A stretch of DNA of 64,000 bases from Paraconexibacter sp040581415 (GTDB lineage: Bacteria; Actinomycetota; Thermoleophilia; Solirubrobacterales; Solirubrobacteraceae): assembly GCF_040581415.1 (NCBI RefSeq), contig NZ_CP114014.1, positions 1,488,001 to 1,552,000 on the forward strand. Direction: 5' to 3'. A program made the position numbers and the translations under genes. Within the stretch, counting starts at the first letter, position 1. Each line of letters begins with the position of its first letter. The notes under the pieces were generated by a model that was given only the letters and a program-made list of their open reading frames with translations, did no database searches and was not told the DNA's origin. This document shows, piece by piece, positions 51,924 to 60,649 of this stretch.

Positions 51924-52579
51924 GTCGCCGAGAGGTACAGCACGGGGAAGATGACGACCCACAGCAGGTCGACCATGTGCCAGTAGGAGGCGCAGCACTC
52001 GACGGCGCGGCGCTCGCCCTCCGGTACTCCGGCGGGACGGCGCAGGAGCCGGTGCCAGTAGGCCAGCACGCCGGCGCCGATGATCACGTGCAGGAAGTGG
52101 ATGCCGGTCAGCAGGTAGTAGTAGGTGAAGAACAGGTCGTCGCCGGGGTGGTGGCCCGCGTCGAGCTTGGTGACCCACTCCGCGACCTTCACGGCCGCGA
52201 AAACCGCGCCGCACAGGGCCGTCAGCGCGACGAGCCGGCGGCTGTCGGCGCGCCGGCCCAGCCGGTGTGCGCGAACGGCGAGCGCGACCAGCAGCGAGCT
52301 GGTCAGCAGGACCAGCGTGTTGACCGCGCCGACGCCGACGGTCAGCGCCTCGCGCGAGTCGGCGAAGAGCTCCGGGTTCTGGCCGCGCTGCACCAGGAAG
52401 GCGACGAAGAACACGCCGAACATCGTCATGTCGCCCAGCAGGAAGACCCAGATCCCCGCCTCGCCCGGGACGCGGGACGCTGAGGCGGACGCAGTCGCCG
52501 CGGCCGCGGGACGGGCCGGCAGCGGGCCCGGCCGTACCGGCCCGCCGCGTGGCTCGAGGAACGCGGGCATCTCCCTCAT
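51920..52579 (-). CDS. Cytochrome c oxidase subunit III family protein (NorE-like)
   Basis: A 219-residue subunit III-type protein with about five membrane helices. The signature GEAGIWVFLLGDMTMFGVFF begins near 40; YYYLLTGIHFLHVIIGAGVL, with the conserved His, and ASYWHMVDLLWVVIFPVLYL close it. NorE-type subunits accompany nitric oxide reductases or alternative oxidases, yet no subunit I is nearby. Flanked by overlapping genes on both sides. A second ATG at 52570 is possible. Confidence 0.88.
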   Translation of the reverse strand: MREMPAFLEPRGGPVRPGPLPARPAAAATASASASRVPGEAGIWVFLLGDMTMFGVFFVAFLVQRGQNPELFADSREALTVGVGAVNTLVLLTSSLLVALAVRAHRLGRRADSRRLVALTALCGAVFAAVKVAEWVTKLDAGHHPGDDLFFTYYYLLTGIHFLHVIIGAGVLAYWHRLLRRPAGVPEGERRAVECCASYWHMVDLLWVVIFPVLYLSAT

Positions 52580-53343
52580 GCGGCGACCGGCACCGCTGCG
52601 GCTGCGGCGGGCGCGTCGCCTGCGGCGGCATCGAAGCGTGCCTCCTCCTCGGCCTGCTGCCGGATGGCCTGGCGGGTCACGTAGGCCATGACCATCGCCC
52701 AGAGCCCGTAGATGAGCGTCGGGATCCAGAACGCGAGCAGTCCGCGGTAGGTGAACGGGCCGACCTTGAAGAACGGGATCACGACGGCGGGCAGGAACAG
52801 GAAGGCGACCCAGAGGTTGAACCAGGCGACCCAGCGGGCGAAGACCGGCACGGGCGAGCGGTCCCGCAGGATGGCGACGGCGATCGCGACGTCCTGCACG
52901 GCGAATGGCGCGAAGCCCATGAAGAACCCGATGTACCCGAGGTCGCTGAGCGTCTGGGTGATTTCCGGGTCGCGGTCCGGCCGGAAGGCGGCCGCGCACA
53001 GGATGATCATCGGGACGATCGTGATGACCCACGTGAACGTGCCGCCCGCGAACTGCAGCAGCGACATCGCGGGCGACCGGCCCTCGATCCGGAACATCTG
53101 GATCGTGATCGCGACGGTGAGCGGGATGAGCAGCGCGAGGGCCGCGGCGGCCCCGGCGAAGCCGGCCAGCTTCAGGGTGTTGTCCTCCTGGTACCAGGCG
53201 GCGATCTGCTCGGCGGAGTGGTTCGGCGACTGGGGCGGGAGCACGCCGGTCCCGAAGAGCGCCACGAGGACCAGCAGCGGGAAGATGAATCCGCAGTTGG
53301 CGCACCACAGCTGTGGACGGACGTCGAGCGACAGGGAGGACAC
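52576..53343 (-). CDS. Six-helix membrane protein cotranscribed with oxidase subunits
   Basis: A 255-residue membrane protein starting at GTG 53343, with an ATG at 53352 as alternative. A CxxC-like site (LWCANCGFIF) precedes the first of six helices; ITIVPMIILCAAAF and FMGFAPFAVQDVAIAVAIL lie in the middle. The C-terminal 35 residues are cytoplasmic and Ala-rich. The unit and the following subunit III/IV genes overlap by ATGA, so they form one operon. I do not know a characterised homologue. Confidence 0.75.
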   Translation of the reverse strand: MSSLSLDVRPQLWCANCGFIFPLLVLVALFGTGVLPPQSPNHSAEQIAAWYQEDNTLKLAGFAGAAAALALLIPLTVAITIQMFRIEGRSPAMSLLQFAGGTFTWVITIVPMIILCAAAFRPDRDPEITQTLSDLGYIGFFMGFAPFAVQDVAIAVAILRDRSPVPVFARWVAWFNLWVAFLFLPAVVIPFFKVGPFTYRGLLAFWIPTLIYGLWAMVMAYVTRQAIRQQAEEEARFDAAAGDAPAAAAAVPVAA

Positions 53344-53350
53344 GTGGCAC

Positions 53351-53379
53351 ACTCTGTCGCACGCAATGTGTCAGGTCAA
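53351..53379 (-). promoter_or_regulatory. Candidate promoter for the orphan oxidase operon
   Basis: On the reverse strand TTGACC (53379-53374) and CAGAGT (53356-53351) are 17 bases apart, and the predicted start falls next to GTG 53343, so the mRNA may be leaderless. The flanks contain TGACACATTG and GTGTGCCA, a loose inverted pair that could bind the adjacent TetR protein. Confidence 0.4.
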
Positions 53380-54017
53380 GGTGTCCGATCCCGCACGCCG
53401 TCGTACAGCGTCCGCCAGATGATCTCGGCGAGGGAGTGGGCGAGGGCCGGGATGCGGTTCCCGGGGGCCGCGCCGACGACCGCGCTCATGCCGCGCTCGG
53501 TCATGGTGCACAGCCACTCGGCGGTCGCCTCCGGCTCGATGCCGTCACGGACCCAGCCCTCGCGCTGACCGGTCTCGATGTGGCTCGACACGTAGCTGAT
53601 GGCCTCGCCGACGATCGCTGCGTAGTGCTCCCGGATCGCCGGGTCGTACGACTGCGCGTCGACGATCGCCCCGAAGACCATGCGGTGCTCGCGGCCCTCG
53701 GCGAGCAACGCGCCGATCGCGTCCTGCAGGTCCTCCCGGCTGCTCCCGGGCGGCAGCGACCAGACGCGCCGGCCGGTCTCGTTGAGCCCGTTCACCACGT
53801 CGTCCGCCAGCGCGAGCAGCAGCTCGCCCTTGTCCGCGAAGTAGCGGTAGAAGCTCGAGCGCGAGAGGCCCGCGACCGTCGCCAGGCGCTCGACGCTCAG
53901 CTCGCTGTAGGCGTGCCCCTCGCCGAGCAGCGCTTCCACGGCGTCGAGCAACTGCGCCGTGATCTCCTCGCGGCGACTGCCGCCGGCCCGATTCGCGGTC
54001 CGTGTGAACGAGCGCAC
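53376..54017 (-). CDS. TetR family transcriptional regulator
   Basis: A 213-residue repressor. The helix-turn-helix contains LSVERLATVAGLSRSSFYRYF (near residues 40-60, core LATVAGLSRSSFYRYF). The C-terminal ligand domain is long and helical with two Trp. It lies just upstream of the orphan oxidase operon on the same strand and may control it from the promoter that overlaps its own stop. Confidence 0.92.
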   Translation of the reverse strand: MRSFTRTANRAGGSRREEITAQLLDAVEALLGEGHAYSELSVERLATVAGLSRSSFYRYFADKGELLLALADDVVNGLNETGRRVWSLPPGSSREDLQDAIGALLAEGREHRMVFGAIVDAQSYDPAIREHYAAIVGEAISYVSSHIETGQREGWVRDGIEPEATAEWLCTMTERGMSAVVGAAPGNRIPALAHSLAEIIWRTLYDGVRDRTP

Positions 54018-54029
54018 TGCGGCGCGAGT

Positions 54030-54764
54030 CTAGGACGTCGACGGGATCGGGGGACCGTCGACGGCCCGCCGCGCCGCGAGAAACAGGAACCGCGGCGCCG
54101 TCGTCAGCTTCGCCCAGGCGACCGGGTCGAGCTCGCGGACGACCGGCTCCGGCTGCGGCTCCTCGAGCGACTCGAGCGCGAAGCCCGCGTCCGTCAGCGC
54201 CGCGGTGATCGCCGTCAGCGGACGGTGCCAGAAGCGCATAGGGACCCGCCGGCCGCCGACCTCCCACTGCTCCTCGATGGCGTACGTGGCGAAGTAGTCG
54301 GGCGCCCCCGACAGGGCGTGGTCCATGAAGGGGTGGTGGACGGAGGCGACGAGGCGGCCGCCCGGGCGCAGGACACGGCGCAGCTCGCGAAGGGTCGGCG
54401 CCCAATCCTCGAGGTAGTGCAGGACCAGCGCGCTCAGCACCAGGTCGAACGCGCCGGCCGCGAACGGCAGCTCGTCCTGCAGGTCCACGTGGTGGAGCGG
54501 GACGCCCGGACCCAGGCGTTCGGCGGCAAGCGCGAGCAGGCCGCGGCTCGCGTCCAGGCCGGTGACCATGGCGCCCCCGGCGACGAGGGCGGCCGCGTGC
54601 GCGCCGGCACCACAGCCGGCGTCCAGGACGCGCAGCCCGTCGACCGGCCCGGCCAGCCGGAGGATCGCCGGGCGCTCGTAGCGCGCGTTCCACACGCCGG
54701 CCTCGTTGTGCGCCGCGTAGGCGGCGGCGAAGGCGTCGTAGTCGTTGTCGCCCCCGGCGCTCAC
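54030..54764 (-). CDS. SAM-dependent methyltransferase (UbiE/UbiG-like)
   Basis: A 244-residue class I methyltransferase. The SAM site VLDAGCGAGAHAAALVAGG is near residue 45-63, and DLVLSALVLHYLEDW gives motif IV near 108. RVLRPGGRLVASVHHPF follows. The C-terminal part (after 170) may select the substrate. It lies 12 bases upstream of the TetR gene, on the same strand. Acceptor unknown. Confidence 0.9.
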   Translation of the reverse strand: MSAGGDNDYDAFAAAYAAHNEAGVWNARYERPAILRLAGPVDGLRVLDAGCGAGAHAAALVAGGAMVTGLDASRGLLALAAERLGPGVPLHHVDLQDELPFAAGAFDLVLSALVLHYLEDWAPTLRELRRVLRPGGRLVASVHHPFMDHALSGAPDYFATYAIEEQWEVGGRRVPMRFWHRPLTAITAALTDAGFALESLEEPQPEPVVRELDPVAWAKLTTAPRFLFLAARRAVDGPPIPSTS

Positions 54765-54797
54765 CCGGGGATCATCGCGCGGCGACGCCCGCCGGTG

Positions 54798-55235
54798 TCA
54801 GCCGGTCAGGGCGTTCAGCGTCTCGGTGAGCTGCTTCTCGGTGTCGTTGCCCAGCTTCTCGAAGACGACCTTGCCGAGCGGCGCGGCGATCCGGGCCGCA
54901 CCCTTGAACTCCAGCTCGTTGGTGTAGGTGACCGTCGACCCGTCCGGGGCGGGAGTGACCTCGATGGTCTCGGTGGAGGTCGCGGTGTCGTTGCGGCCGA
55001 CGAGCACGATCCGCTCGTCGCCCAGCTCCTCGAGGGTGTAGGTCAGCTCGGTGCTGATCCCGGCGATCTTTGACGTGTTGTGCCAGGACGCGCCGACGGC
55101 GACGGGCCCGGATCCCTCGCGGACGCAGCTCACCGTCCCGGGGTCCCACTCCTCGGCGTGGGAGAAGTCGGCGAGGTAGGGGACGACGACCTGCGGGGGC
55201 ACGCGCACGTCGAAGGTCCGGGACACGGTCGTCAT
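54798..55235 (-). CDS. SRPBCC family protein (polyketide cyclase-like)
   Basis: A 145-residue START-like protein. Its N-terminus RTFDVRVPPQVVVPYLADF and the SHAEEWDPGTVSC segment are typical of SRPBCC proteins of the polyketide cyclase/CoxG type. A final amphipathic helix (VFEKLGNDTEKQLTETLNAL) closes the hydrophobic pocket. It lies 33 bases upstream of the methyltransferase gene, so they may be cotranscribed. Ligand unknown. Confidence 0.85.
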   Translation of the reverse strand: MTTVSRTFDVRVPPQVVVPYLADFSHAEEWDPGTVSCVREGSGPVAVGASWHNTSKIAGISTELTYTLEELGDERIVLVGRNDTATSTETIEVTPAPDGSTVTYTNELEFKGAARIAAPLGKVVFEKLGNDTEKQLTETLNALTG

Positions 55236-55384
55236 CGGGAGATCCTTTTCGGGAGGGGCCGGGGGATGTCCCCCGCGTACCCAGGCGCGGGGCGGCTACC
55301 CGTGGACCCCAAGAGACCCGCCGCCGAAAGTTCAGGGTGGACGCCCCCATGCCGCCGCGTCGGGGTGTCGGTTCACTGACACCC

Positions 55385-56107
55385 ATGAGCCTTCCTCCTT
55401 CCTCCCGCCGCGCCTTCCTCTCCGCCTCGGCGATCGCCGCGACCGGCGCTGTCCTTCCGCAGATCGCCGCCGCCTCGACGGCCGCTCCGCGCCCCCAGCC
55501 GACCACGCCCAGGGCCGCGCTCGCCGCCGTCCTCGCCGGCAACAAGCGGTTCGCCGGTGGTCATGCCCGCGGCCCGCACCGCTCCGCGCAGCGACGGCTG
55601 TCGCAGGCCAAGGGCCAGACGCCGTGGATCGCGATCCTCGGCTGTGCGGACTCGCGGGTCGTCCCTGAGCTGCTGTTCGACACCGGGATGGGCGACGTCT
55701 TCGACGCCCGCGTCGCCGGCAACGTCGTCAACGACCACGTCATCGGGTCCCTCGAGTTCGGCATCGAGCACTACGCGATCCCGCTGCTGCTCGTGCTCGG
55801 CCACGAGCGGTGCGGCGCGGTCTCCGCCGCGGTCGACGCGATCGACGCGCCGGCCGGTGGTCCCGCGCCGAGCCCTGGCATCGCGTCGCTCGTGGAGTCG
55901 ATCCGCCCGGCCGTCGACGCCGTCAAGGGCCGCAAGGGCGACCGCGTCGAGCTCGCCGTCGACGAGAACGTCCGCCGCTCGGCCGCGGCGGTCGTCGAGC
56001 GCAGCGCGCTGCTCACCGAGCTCGTCGAGGCGAAGAAGCTCGCGGTGCGGGGCGCGCGCTACGACCTCGACACCGGTCTGGTGCGGCTGGTCCACGTCGG
56101 CGACTGA
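55385..56107 (+). CDS. Beta-carbonic anhydrase, exported by Tat
   Basis: A 240-residue beta-class enzyme that interconverts CO2 and bicarbonate. The zinc ligands are Cys87 in GCADSR, His140 and Cys143 in GHERCGAV, with Asp89 and Arg91 of the catalytic dyad. The N-terminus SRRAFLSASAIAATGAV is a twin-arginine signal, so it acts outside the cytoplasmic membrane, which is known for some beta-class enzymes. Monocistronic; the PucR gene follows after 30 bases. Confidence 0.94.
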   Translation: MSLPPSSRRAFLSASAIAATGAVLPQIAAASTAAPRPQPTTPRAALAAVLAGNKRFAGGHARGPHRSAQRRLSQAKGQTPWIAILGCADSRVVPELLFDTGMGDVFDARVAGNVVNDHVIGSLEFGIEHYAIPLLLVLGHERCGAVSAAVDAIDAPAGGPAPSPGIASLVESIRPAVDAVKGRKGDRVELAVDENVRRSAAAVVERSALLTELVEAKKLAVRGARYDLDTGLVRLVHVGD

Positions 56108-56137
56108 CGGGTCGCGAATCTGTGAGAGGCTGCGCCG

Positions 56138-57400
56138 GTGGATGGTCGGCCGGGCTGGCGGGCGGAACGGCAGGAGCTCAGCGCACCGGCCGCGGCGCGG
56201 ATGCGCGCGTTGGCGGCCGAGCTCCTGGAGGACGTCTCGGCGATCGCCGAGCATCTGACGGCGTTCGTCATGCGCGAGGTCGGCGAGCTCGTGCAGACCG
56301 ACGATCCGACGTGGCAGCCGACGGTCTACCGGGCCGCACGGTCGAACGCGAGCGCGATCCTCGCCATGCTCGCCGAGGGCGTCGCGGGCTCCGCGGCCGA
56401 GACGCCGGTGGAGGCCAGGGCGTTCTACGAGCGCCAGGCCGAGCACGACGACGGGCTGGTCACGGTGCTGCGGACCTACCGGCTGGGCATCGCCGAGCTC
56501 TGGCAGGCGTGGGCCGCGCACGTGACGACGCGATGCCGCGACGAACCACTCGTCGCGCTCGAGATCCTGAGGGCGAGCATGGCCGAGGTCAGCGCCTACC
56601 AGGACCGCATGGCCGAGGAATCCGCCGCGCACTGGCGCGACACGCGCCTGCGCAAGCAGCGCGGACTTGACCGGATGCCCGCTGAGATCGTCCGCGGGGC
56701 GCTGGCCGGCGACCGCGTCGACGACCTGGCCAAGCTCGGCTACCCACCCGGGGCCGAGCACCTCGCGGTCGCCTTCGAGCCGGAGTCCGGCGAGGCGGCC
56801 GCGGCGCTGGCCGCGCGGATCCGGACCCGGCTGGCGCTGCCGACGGTCGCTCTGAGCCACGACGCCGCCCACGTGGTGTGGATCGCCATGACGCAGCCGG
56901 CGATCACCGATGACGCCGTCGGCGCACTCGTCGAGCCGGGGCCGGCGGTGGGCATCGGCCACCGCAACCCCGGCCCGGCCGGTTTCCGCGTCAGCCACCG
57001 CGAGGCGACCGACGCCTTGCGGATGGGCGCCGTCCGCAGCGCGAGCGGGGTGACCTGGCACGCCGACGTCGCCCTGGTCGCCACCCTGAGCGCCGATCCC
57101 GACCGCGCCCGGGCGTTCGTCCGGCGGGAGCTGGGACCGCTGGGCGACGAGGGCAAGCAGGCGACCCGGCTGCGGGACACCGTGCTGGTCTTCCTCGGCA
57201 CCGGTGAGAGCCACGTGCGCGCGGCCAGGCAGCTCGGCGTCCACGAGAAGACCGTGACCTACCGCGTCCGCCAGGCCGAGCAGCTGCTCGGCCGCCGCGT
57301 GGCCGACCGTCGTGTCGAGCTGGAAGCCGCGCTCATGGTGCACCGCGTGTTGAGCCGCCCCGACGCCGAGGCGCCGTTCTTGTCGCCTGACGACAGCTGA
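56138..57400 (+). CDS. PucR family transcriptional regulator
   Basis: A 420-residue regulator starting at GTG 56138. Residues 1-200 form a helical sensor domain (RsbRD-like pattern with AAELLEDVSAIAEHLTAFV). Residues 200-330 resemble the GGDEF-like CdaR domain. The C-terminal helix-turn-helix LGVHEKTVTYRVRQAEQLLG with RRVELEAALMVHRVL identifies PucR. It probably controls a nearby operon, such as the downstream flavin oxidoreductase (inference). Confidence 0.9.
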   Translation: MDGRPGWRAERQELSAPAAARMRALAAELLEDVSAIAEHLTAFVMREVGELVQTDDPTWQPTVYRAARSNASAILAMLAEGVAGSAAETPVEARAFYERQAEHDDGLVTVLRTYRLGIAELWQAWAAHVTTRCRDEPLVALEILRASMAEVSAYQDRMAEESAAHWRDTRLRKQRGLDRMPAEIVRGALAGDRVDDLAKLGYPPGAEHLAVAFEPESGEAAAALAARIRTRLALPTVALSHDAAHVVWIAMTQPAITDDAVGALVEPGPAVGIGHRNPGPAGFRVSHREATDALRMGAVRSASGVTWHADVALVATLSADPDRARAFVRRELGPLGDEGKQATRLRDTVLVFLGTGESHVRAARQLGVHEKTVTYRVRQAEQLLGRRVADRRVELEAALMVHRVLSRPDAEAPFLSPDDS

Positions 57401-57484
57401 AGGGGTGTGATTTCTCCCGCCGGGCGGTAGGCCTGCGGTGGGCGCCACCGTACGGTCGGGTGAGCGACCGGAGGAGAACAGGTG

Positions 57485-57547
57485 ATGCACGGGTTGAGCG
57501 GCAGGGACGTGTGGTGCGGGATCGACGACGCAGGGGTCGGGCCATGA
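57485..57547 (+). CDS. 20-codon leader peptide overlapping the flavin oxidoreductase start
   Basis: From ATG 57485 the frame reads MHGLSGRDVWCGIDDAGVGP and ends at TGA 57545-57547, overlapping the ATG at 57544 (ATGA). It is preceded by GGAGGAG at 57470-57476, the strongest ribosome site in the area, eight bases upstream. The oxidoreductase has no such site at its own start, so it is probably translated by coupling. Not a known peptide family. Confidence 0.5.
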   Translation: MHGLSGRDVWCGIDDAGVGP

Positions 57548-58965
57548 GGACCGCGGTGATCGGCGGCGGGCCTGCGGGGTGCGCAGCGGCCTACACGCTG
57601 GGCAAGCAGGGGCACGACGTGGTGCTGCTGGAGGCGCAGGAGCAGGTGGGCGGGCGCACGCAGCAGGTGATGCGCGAGGGCTTCAACCTCGGCTCGGGCG
57701 CGCTGTTCCTCATGGGCGGCATCTACCCGCGGACCAACGCGCTGCTCAAGGAGCTCGGCCGCTACGACGAGCTGGTGCCGTGGGACGCGCGCACGCACGT
57801 CGTCGACGCCGACGGCGCCAAGTACGAGGTCGGTTTCGACCAGGTGATCTCGTTCCTCAAGCTCCCGGTCTTCTCGACGAAGGAGAAGCTCCGCATCGCC
57901 GCAGGCGTCGCGTCCCAGCTCGTGCGCCGCGGGCCGAAGAGCTGCTTCGACGGGGCGGACCTCGCGCGGTACGACCGCGGCGAGACGCTCGAGACGTGGT
58001 CGCGCCGCGTGCTGGGCGACAAGGGCCACGACTACATCACGGTCCCGTACATGGGGTTCCTCTACGCGGTCCCGATGACGTGGCTGTCCACCTCGCTGTT
58101 CCAGGCGATCCTGCAGCAGTTCTACAAGCTCAAGCTCGCCGTCCCGCCCGGCGGGATCGGGCAGATCTCCGAGTGGCTGCTCGCCGGCAGCCCCCGGGTC
58201 GACGTGCGCACCTCCGCCCCGGCCGACACCATCGCCCGCACGGCGAACGGCTTCGCGGTGACCGCCGCCGGCGAGGTCCACCACGTCGACCGCGTGGTCG
58301 TGGCGTCCGAACCCGGCGTCAGCGCCGACCTCCTCGAGGGGCTCGTGCCCGCGGAGGCGATCGTCAAGCTGCGCGGCTGCCGGTACTCGGAGTACGCGCA
58401 CGCGCAGGTCTGCTGGAAGACGAACCCGTATCCCGGCGAGCGCATCAGCGTCGCGCTGCCCGCCAACCAGCCCGACGCGGTCTGGGGCGCCGCCGTGCTG
58501 CAGAGCCACCGGCACCCCGGGACCGTCCCGGCGGGCGGGGAGGCGGTGGGCGTCTACTTCTACACCCCGCCGCTCGCGCGGATGAACGACGACGAGATCA
58601 GGCAGGCGGCGATCGACGCCGCCCGGCAGGCCTACGGCCCGTCACCCGAGCCGGACTTCGTCGAGCTCTTCCACTACGAGCGCGGACTGTCGATCGCGGG
58701 TCCGGGGCACTACGCCACCCTCAACTCGGTGCACGCCGAGATGCCGCACGGCATCGCGCTGGCCGGGGACTACTTCGCGCACGCCGGAGTGGAGGCCGCC
58801 ATCCTGTCGGGCGAGCAGGCCGTGGACCGCCTCACGCAGGGGGCCGCGCTGCCGGCGACCGCGGCGCTGGCTGCGGCACCGGCGCAGGAGGGCGTCTTCG
58901 CCCGCGGCTCGACCGCAGAGGCCGTCCCGGTCGCCGCCCCTCCGCGGCGCACCGGCGCCGACTGA
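57544..58965 (+). CDS. FAD-dependent oxidoreductase (protoporphyrinogen-oxidase-like amine oxidase fold)
   Basis: A 473-residue flavoprotein. The FAD site AVIGGGPAGCAAAYTLGKQG spans 4-23, and EAQEQVGGRTQ is the second conserved block. The C-terminal GIALAGDYFAHAGVEAAILSG completes the cofactor site. The fold covers protoporphyrinogen oxidases, carotenoid desaturases and amine oxidases; the substrate cannot be chosen. The start is translationally coupled to the leader frame 57485-57547. The last 40 residues are a disordered Ala/Pro-rich tail. Confidence 0.9.
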   Translation: MRTAVIGGGPAGCAAAYTLGKQGHDVVLLEAQEQVGGRTQQVMREGFNLGSGALFLMGGIYPRTNALLKELGRYDELVPWDARTHVVDADGAKYEVGFDQVISFLKLPVFSTKEKLRIAAGVASQLVRRGPKSCFDGADLARYDRGETLETWSRRVLGDKGHDYITVPYMGFLYAVPMTWLSTSLFQAILQQFYKLKLAVPPGGIGQISEWLLAGSPRVDVRTSAPADTIARTANGFAVTAAGEVHHVDRVVVASEPGVSADLLEGLVPAEAIVKLRGCRYSEYAHAQVCWKTNPYPGERISVALPANQPDAVWGAAVLQSHRHPGTVPAGGEAVGVYFYTPPLARMNDDEIRQAAIDAARQAYGPSPEPDFVELFHYERGLSIAGPGHYATLNSVHAEMPHGIALAGDYFAHAGVEAAILSGEQAVDRLTQGAALPATAALAAAPAQEGVFARGSTAEAVPVAAPPRRTGAD

Positions 58966-59019
58966 GGGCCAAGCCCTGGCCGTCCTTGGGTGCCTTCCAT
59001 CAACGCCGAGGCCGAGTGC

Positions 59020-59583
59020 TCAGCCGACGCCCGGGCCTGACGAGCGCTGGCCGAGCAGTGCCGGCCCGATGATCTGCCGGCGCACCGCCTCCTCGCCCGT
59101 GTAGCAGCGCCAGTGCGTCCCGGCGGCGTTCAGCGAGCGGCAGCCGCCGTTGATGTGCTGCGTATCGTCGACGGACGGCTCGACCGTCCCCTTCCAGCGG
59201 CCGGCGCCGATGTCGCCGGTGGGGGCGACGCGGAGCGTGCAGTCGTACTCGACATCCGCCCGGATGGTGGTGCAGGTGGGGTCGGTGCCGAGCAGCGCGA
59301 GCGTCCCGTTCGGAAGGCTCCGCGCGACCTCGTCGGGCGACAGCAGCCCGCTGGCGGCGACGGCCGCGCCGGGGACGGCGACGAGCGCGAGGGCCAGTGC
59401 GGCGAGCCCGCGGCGCCCGGGCCGGCGGCGGGTACGACGGGCGGGGGACGCGAGGCCGCGGACTCGGTCGCCCGGGGCGGACGTCGCGCGTTCGAGGTCG
59501 GCGACGGCCGCGGCGGTCAGCGCATCGCCGAGGCGCACCAGGCGGGCATCGGCGTTGATCGGATCGTGATCGGTGGGGTTCAT
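59020..59583 (-). CDS. Membrane protein cotranscribed with ECF sigma factor, possible anti-sigma factor
   Basis: A 187-residue protein with a cytoplasmic N-terminus of about 58 residues, one membrane helix (RGLAALALALVAVPGAAVAA) and an exported domain with four Cys (including TCTTI, DCTLR, GCRSL and RCYTG). This layout fits an anti-sigma factor, but the zinc HxxxCxxC motif is absent. Its ATG overlaps the sigma factor stop, which supports the pairing. Confidence 0.7.
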   Translation of the reverse strand: MNPTDHDPINADARLVRLGDALTAAAVADLERATSAPGDRVRGLASPARRTRRRPGRRGLAALALALVAVPGAAVAASGLLSPDEVARSLPNGTLALLGTDPTCTTIRADVEYDCTLRVAPTGDIGAGRWKGTVEPSVDDTQHINGGCRSLNAAGTHWRCYTGEEAVRRQIIGPALLGQRSSGPGVG

Positions 59584-60158
59584 CGGGAACGCTCCGGGGA
59601 CGAGGTGACGGTGGGGGACGGGGTCGCCCGCGCTCGCAACGCGGCCAGGCCGCGGTGGACGCGAACGCGAGCCGCGGGGGCGGAGGTGCCGAGCGCTGCG
59701 GCGACCTCCGTGTAGCCGAGGTCCTCGACCACGCGCAGGCGGACCGCCTCGCGCTGCGCCGGCGGCAGGCTCGCCAGGAGCTCGTCTGCCGTGTCGGCGT
59801 CGTCCGCCCAGCTCAGCTCCGGCACGGCGTCCGCAGGGCGCTGGTCGAGGCGCTCGTGAAGGCCGAGCCGCTCGCACGCCCGTTGCTCCAGCCGACCGCG
59901 CCGAACCGACATCAACAGGACGTTCCGGGCGATCCCGAACAGCCACGGGCCGGCGCTCCCACCGGCCTCGTCGCGGAAGCGTGCCCGCACGAGCCACGCC
60001 TGGGCGAACGTCTCGGCGGTCAGGTCGTGGGCGGCGTCCGCGTCCCGGGTCCGCCGCGCGAAGTAGGCGTGGACCCGGTGGGCATAGCGGTCGTAGATCG
60101 CGCGGAAGGCCTCGGGGTCCTCGCGAGCCGCGGCGACAAGGGCGGCATCGCTGATCAT
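59580..60158 (-). CDS. ECF-type RNA polymerase sigma factor
   Basis: A 192-residue extracytoplasmic-function sigma factor. Region 2 is visible as AIYDRYAHRVHAYFARRTRDADAAHDLTAETFAQAW (shown by YDRYAHRVHAYFARR and DLTAETFAQAW), and region 4 as LPPAQREAVRLRVVEDLGYTEV followed by AAALGTSAPAARVRVHRGL. It should direct polymerase to stress promoters under control of the overlapping membrane gene. Confidence 0.94.
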   Translation of the reverse strand: MISDAALVAAAREDPEAFRAIYDRYAHRVHAYFARRTRDADAAHDLTAETFAQAWLVRARFRDEAGGSAGPWLFGIARNVLLMSVRRGRLEQRACERLGLHERLDQRPADAVPELSWADDADTADELLASLPPAQREAVRLRVVEDLGYTEVAAALGTSAPAARVRVHRGLAALRARATPSPTVTSSPERSR

Positions 60159-60268
60159 GGGCTGAGGTGTGGGTTGGGCATCGGGGATGACATGGCGCGG
60201 ACGCTCCCGGACGTTACGTCGATGCCGCCGTCCGGCGCGTCCCGTCGGCCGGAACAGCCCGGCCGGGG

Positions 60269-60589
60269 CTACCCGTCGGCCTGCAGGCGCTCGGCCGAAA
60301 TCTTCTCGATCGGCGACTGGATGGGCTCTGCCTTGTAGTCCTCGGGGTTGTCGACCTTCTCGCCGTCGATACTCACCGAGCCGTCCTCATGGCGTGTGAG
60401 CTCCGGCCCGAGCTTGGCCGTCAGGCCCTCGCCGTAGGGCTTGTCCTCTGACGTGGCGAACGTGCGGTTCTTCGCCTTGCCGTCGGGCCACTTCGACAGG
60501 TCTGACGGCAGTTCGTCCTGCTCCTCGAATCGCCGCATCTCCTCGCGATCGTCGGCCTGTTCTTCAGCGTGCTGATCCTTCTCGGACAT
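60269..60589 (-). CDS. Small acidic protein of unknown function
   Basis: A 106-residue highly charged protein: residues 1-30 are Glu/Asp-rich and helical (EKDQHAEEQADDREEMRRFEE), then a central KWPDGKAKNRTFATSED segment, and a short DGSVSIDGEKVDNPEDYK loop. No hydrophobic core, Cys or signal is visible; it may be disordered or a small binding protein. The 110-base gap before the sigma factor contains no gene. Confidence 0.65.
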   Translation of the reverse strand: MSEKDQHAEEQADDREEMRRFEEQDELPSDLSKWPDGKAKNRTFATSEDKPYGEGLTAKLGPELTRHEDGSVSIDGEKVDNPEDYKAEPIQSPIEKISAERLQADG

Positions 60590-60649
60590 GGCTGGGCCTT
60601 TCCTGCGTCGGGGCTTCTGTCTTCGTGCATGCCCGTCGACGACGAACGC

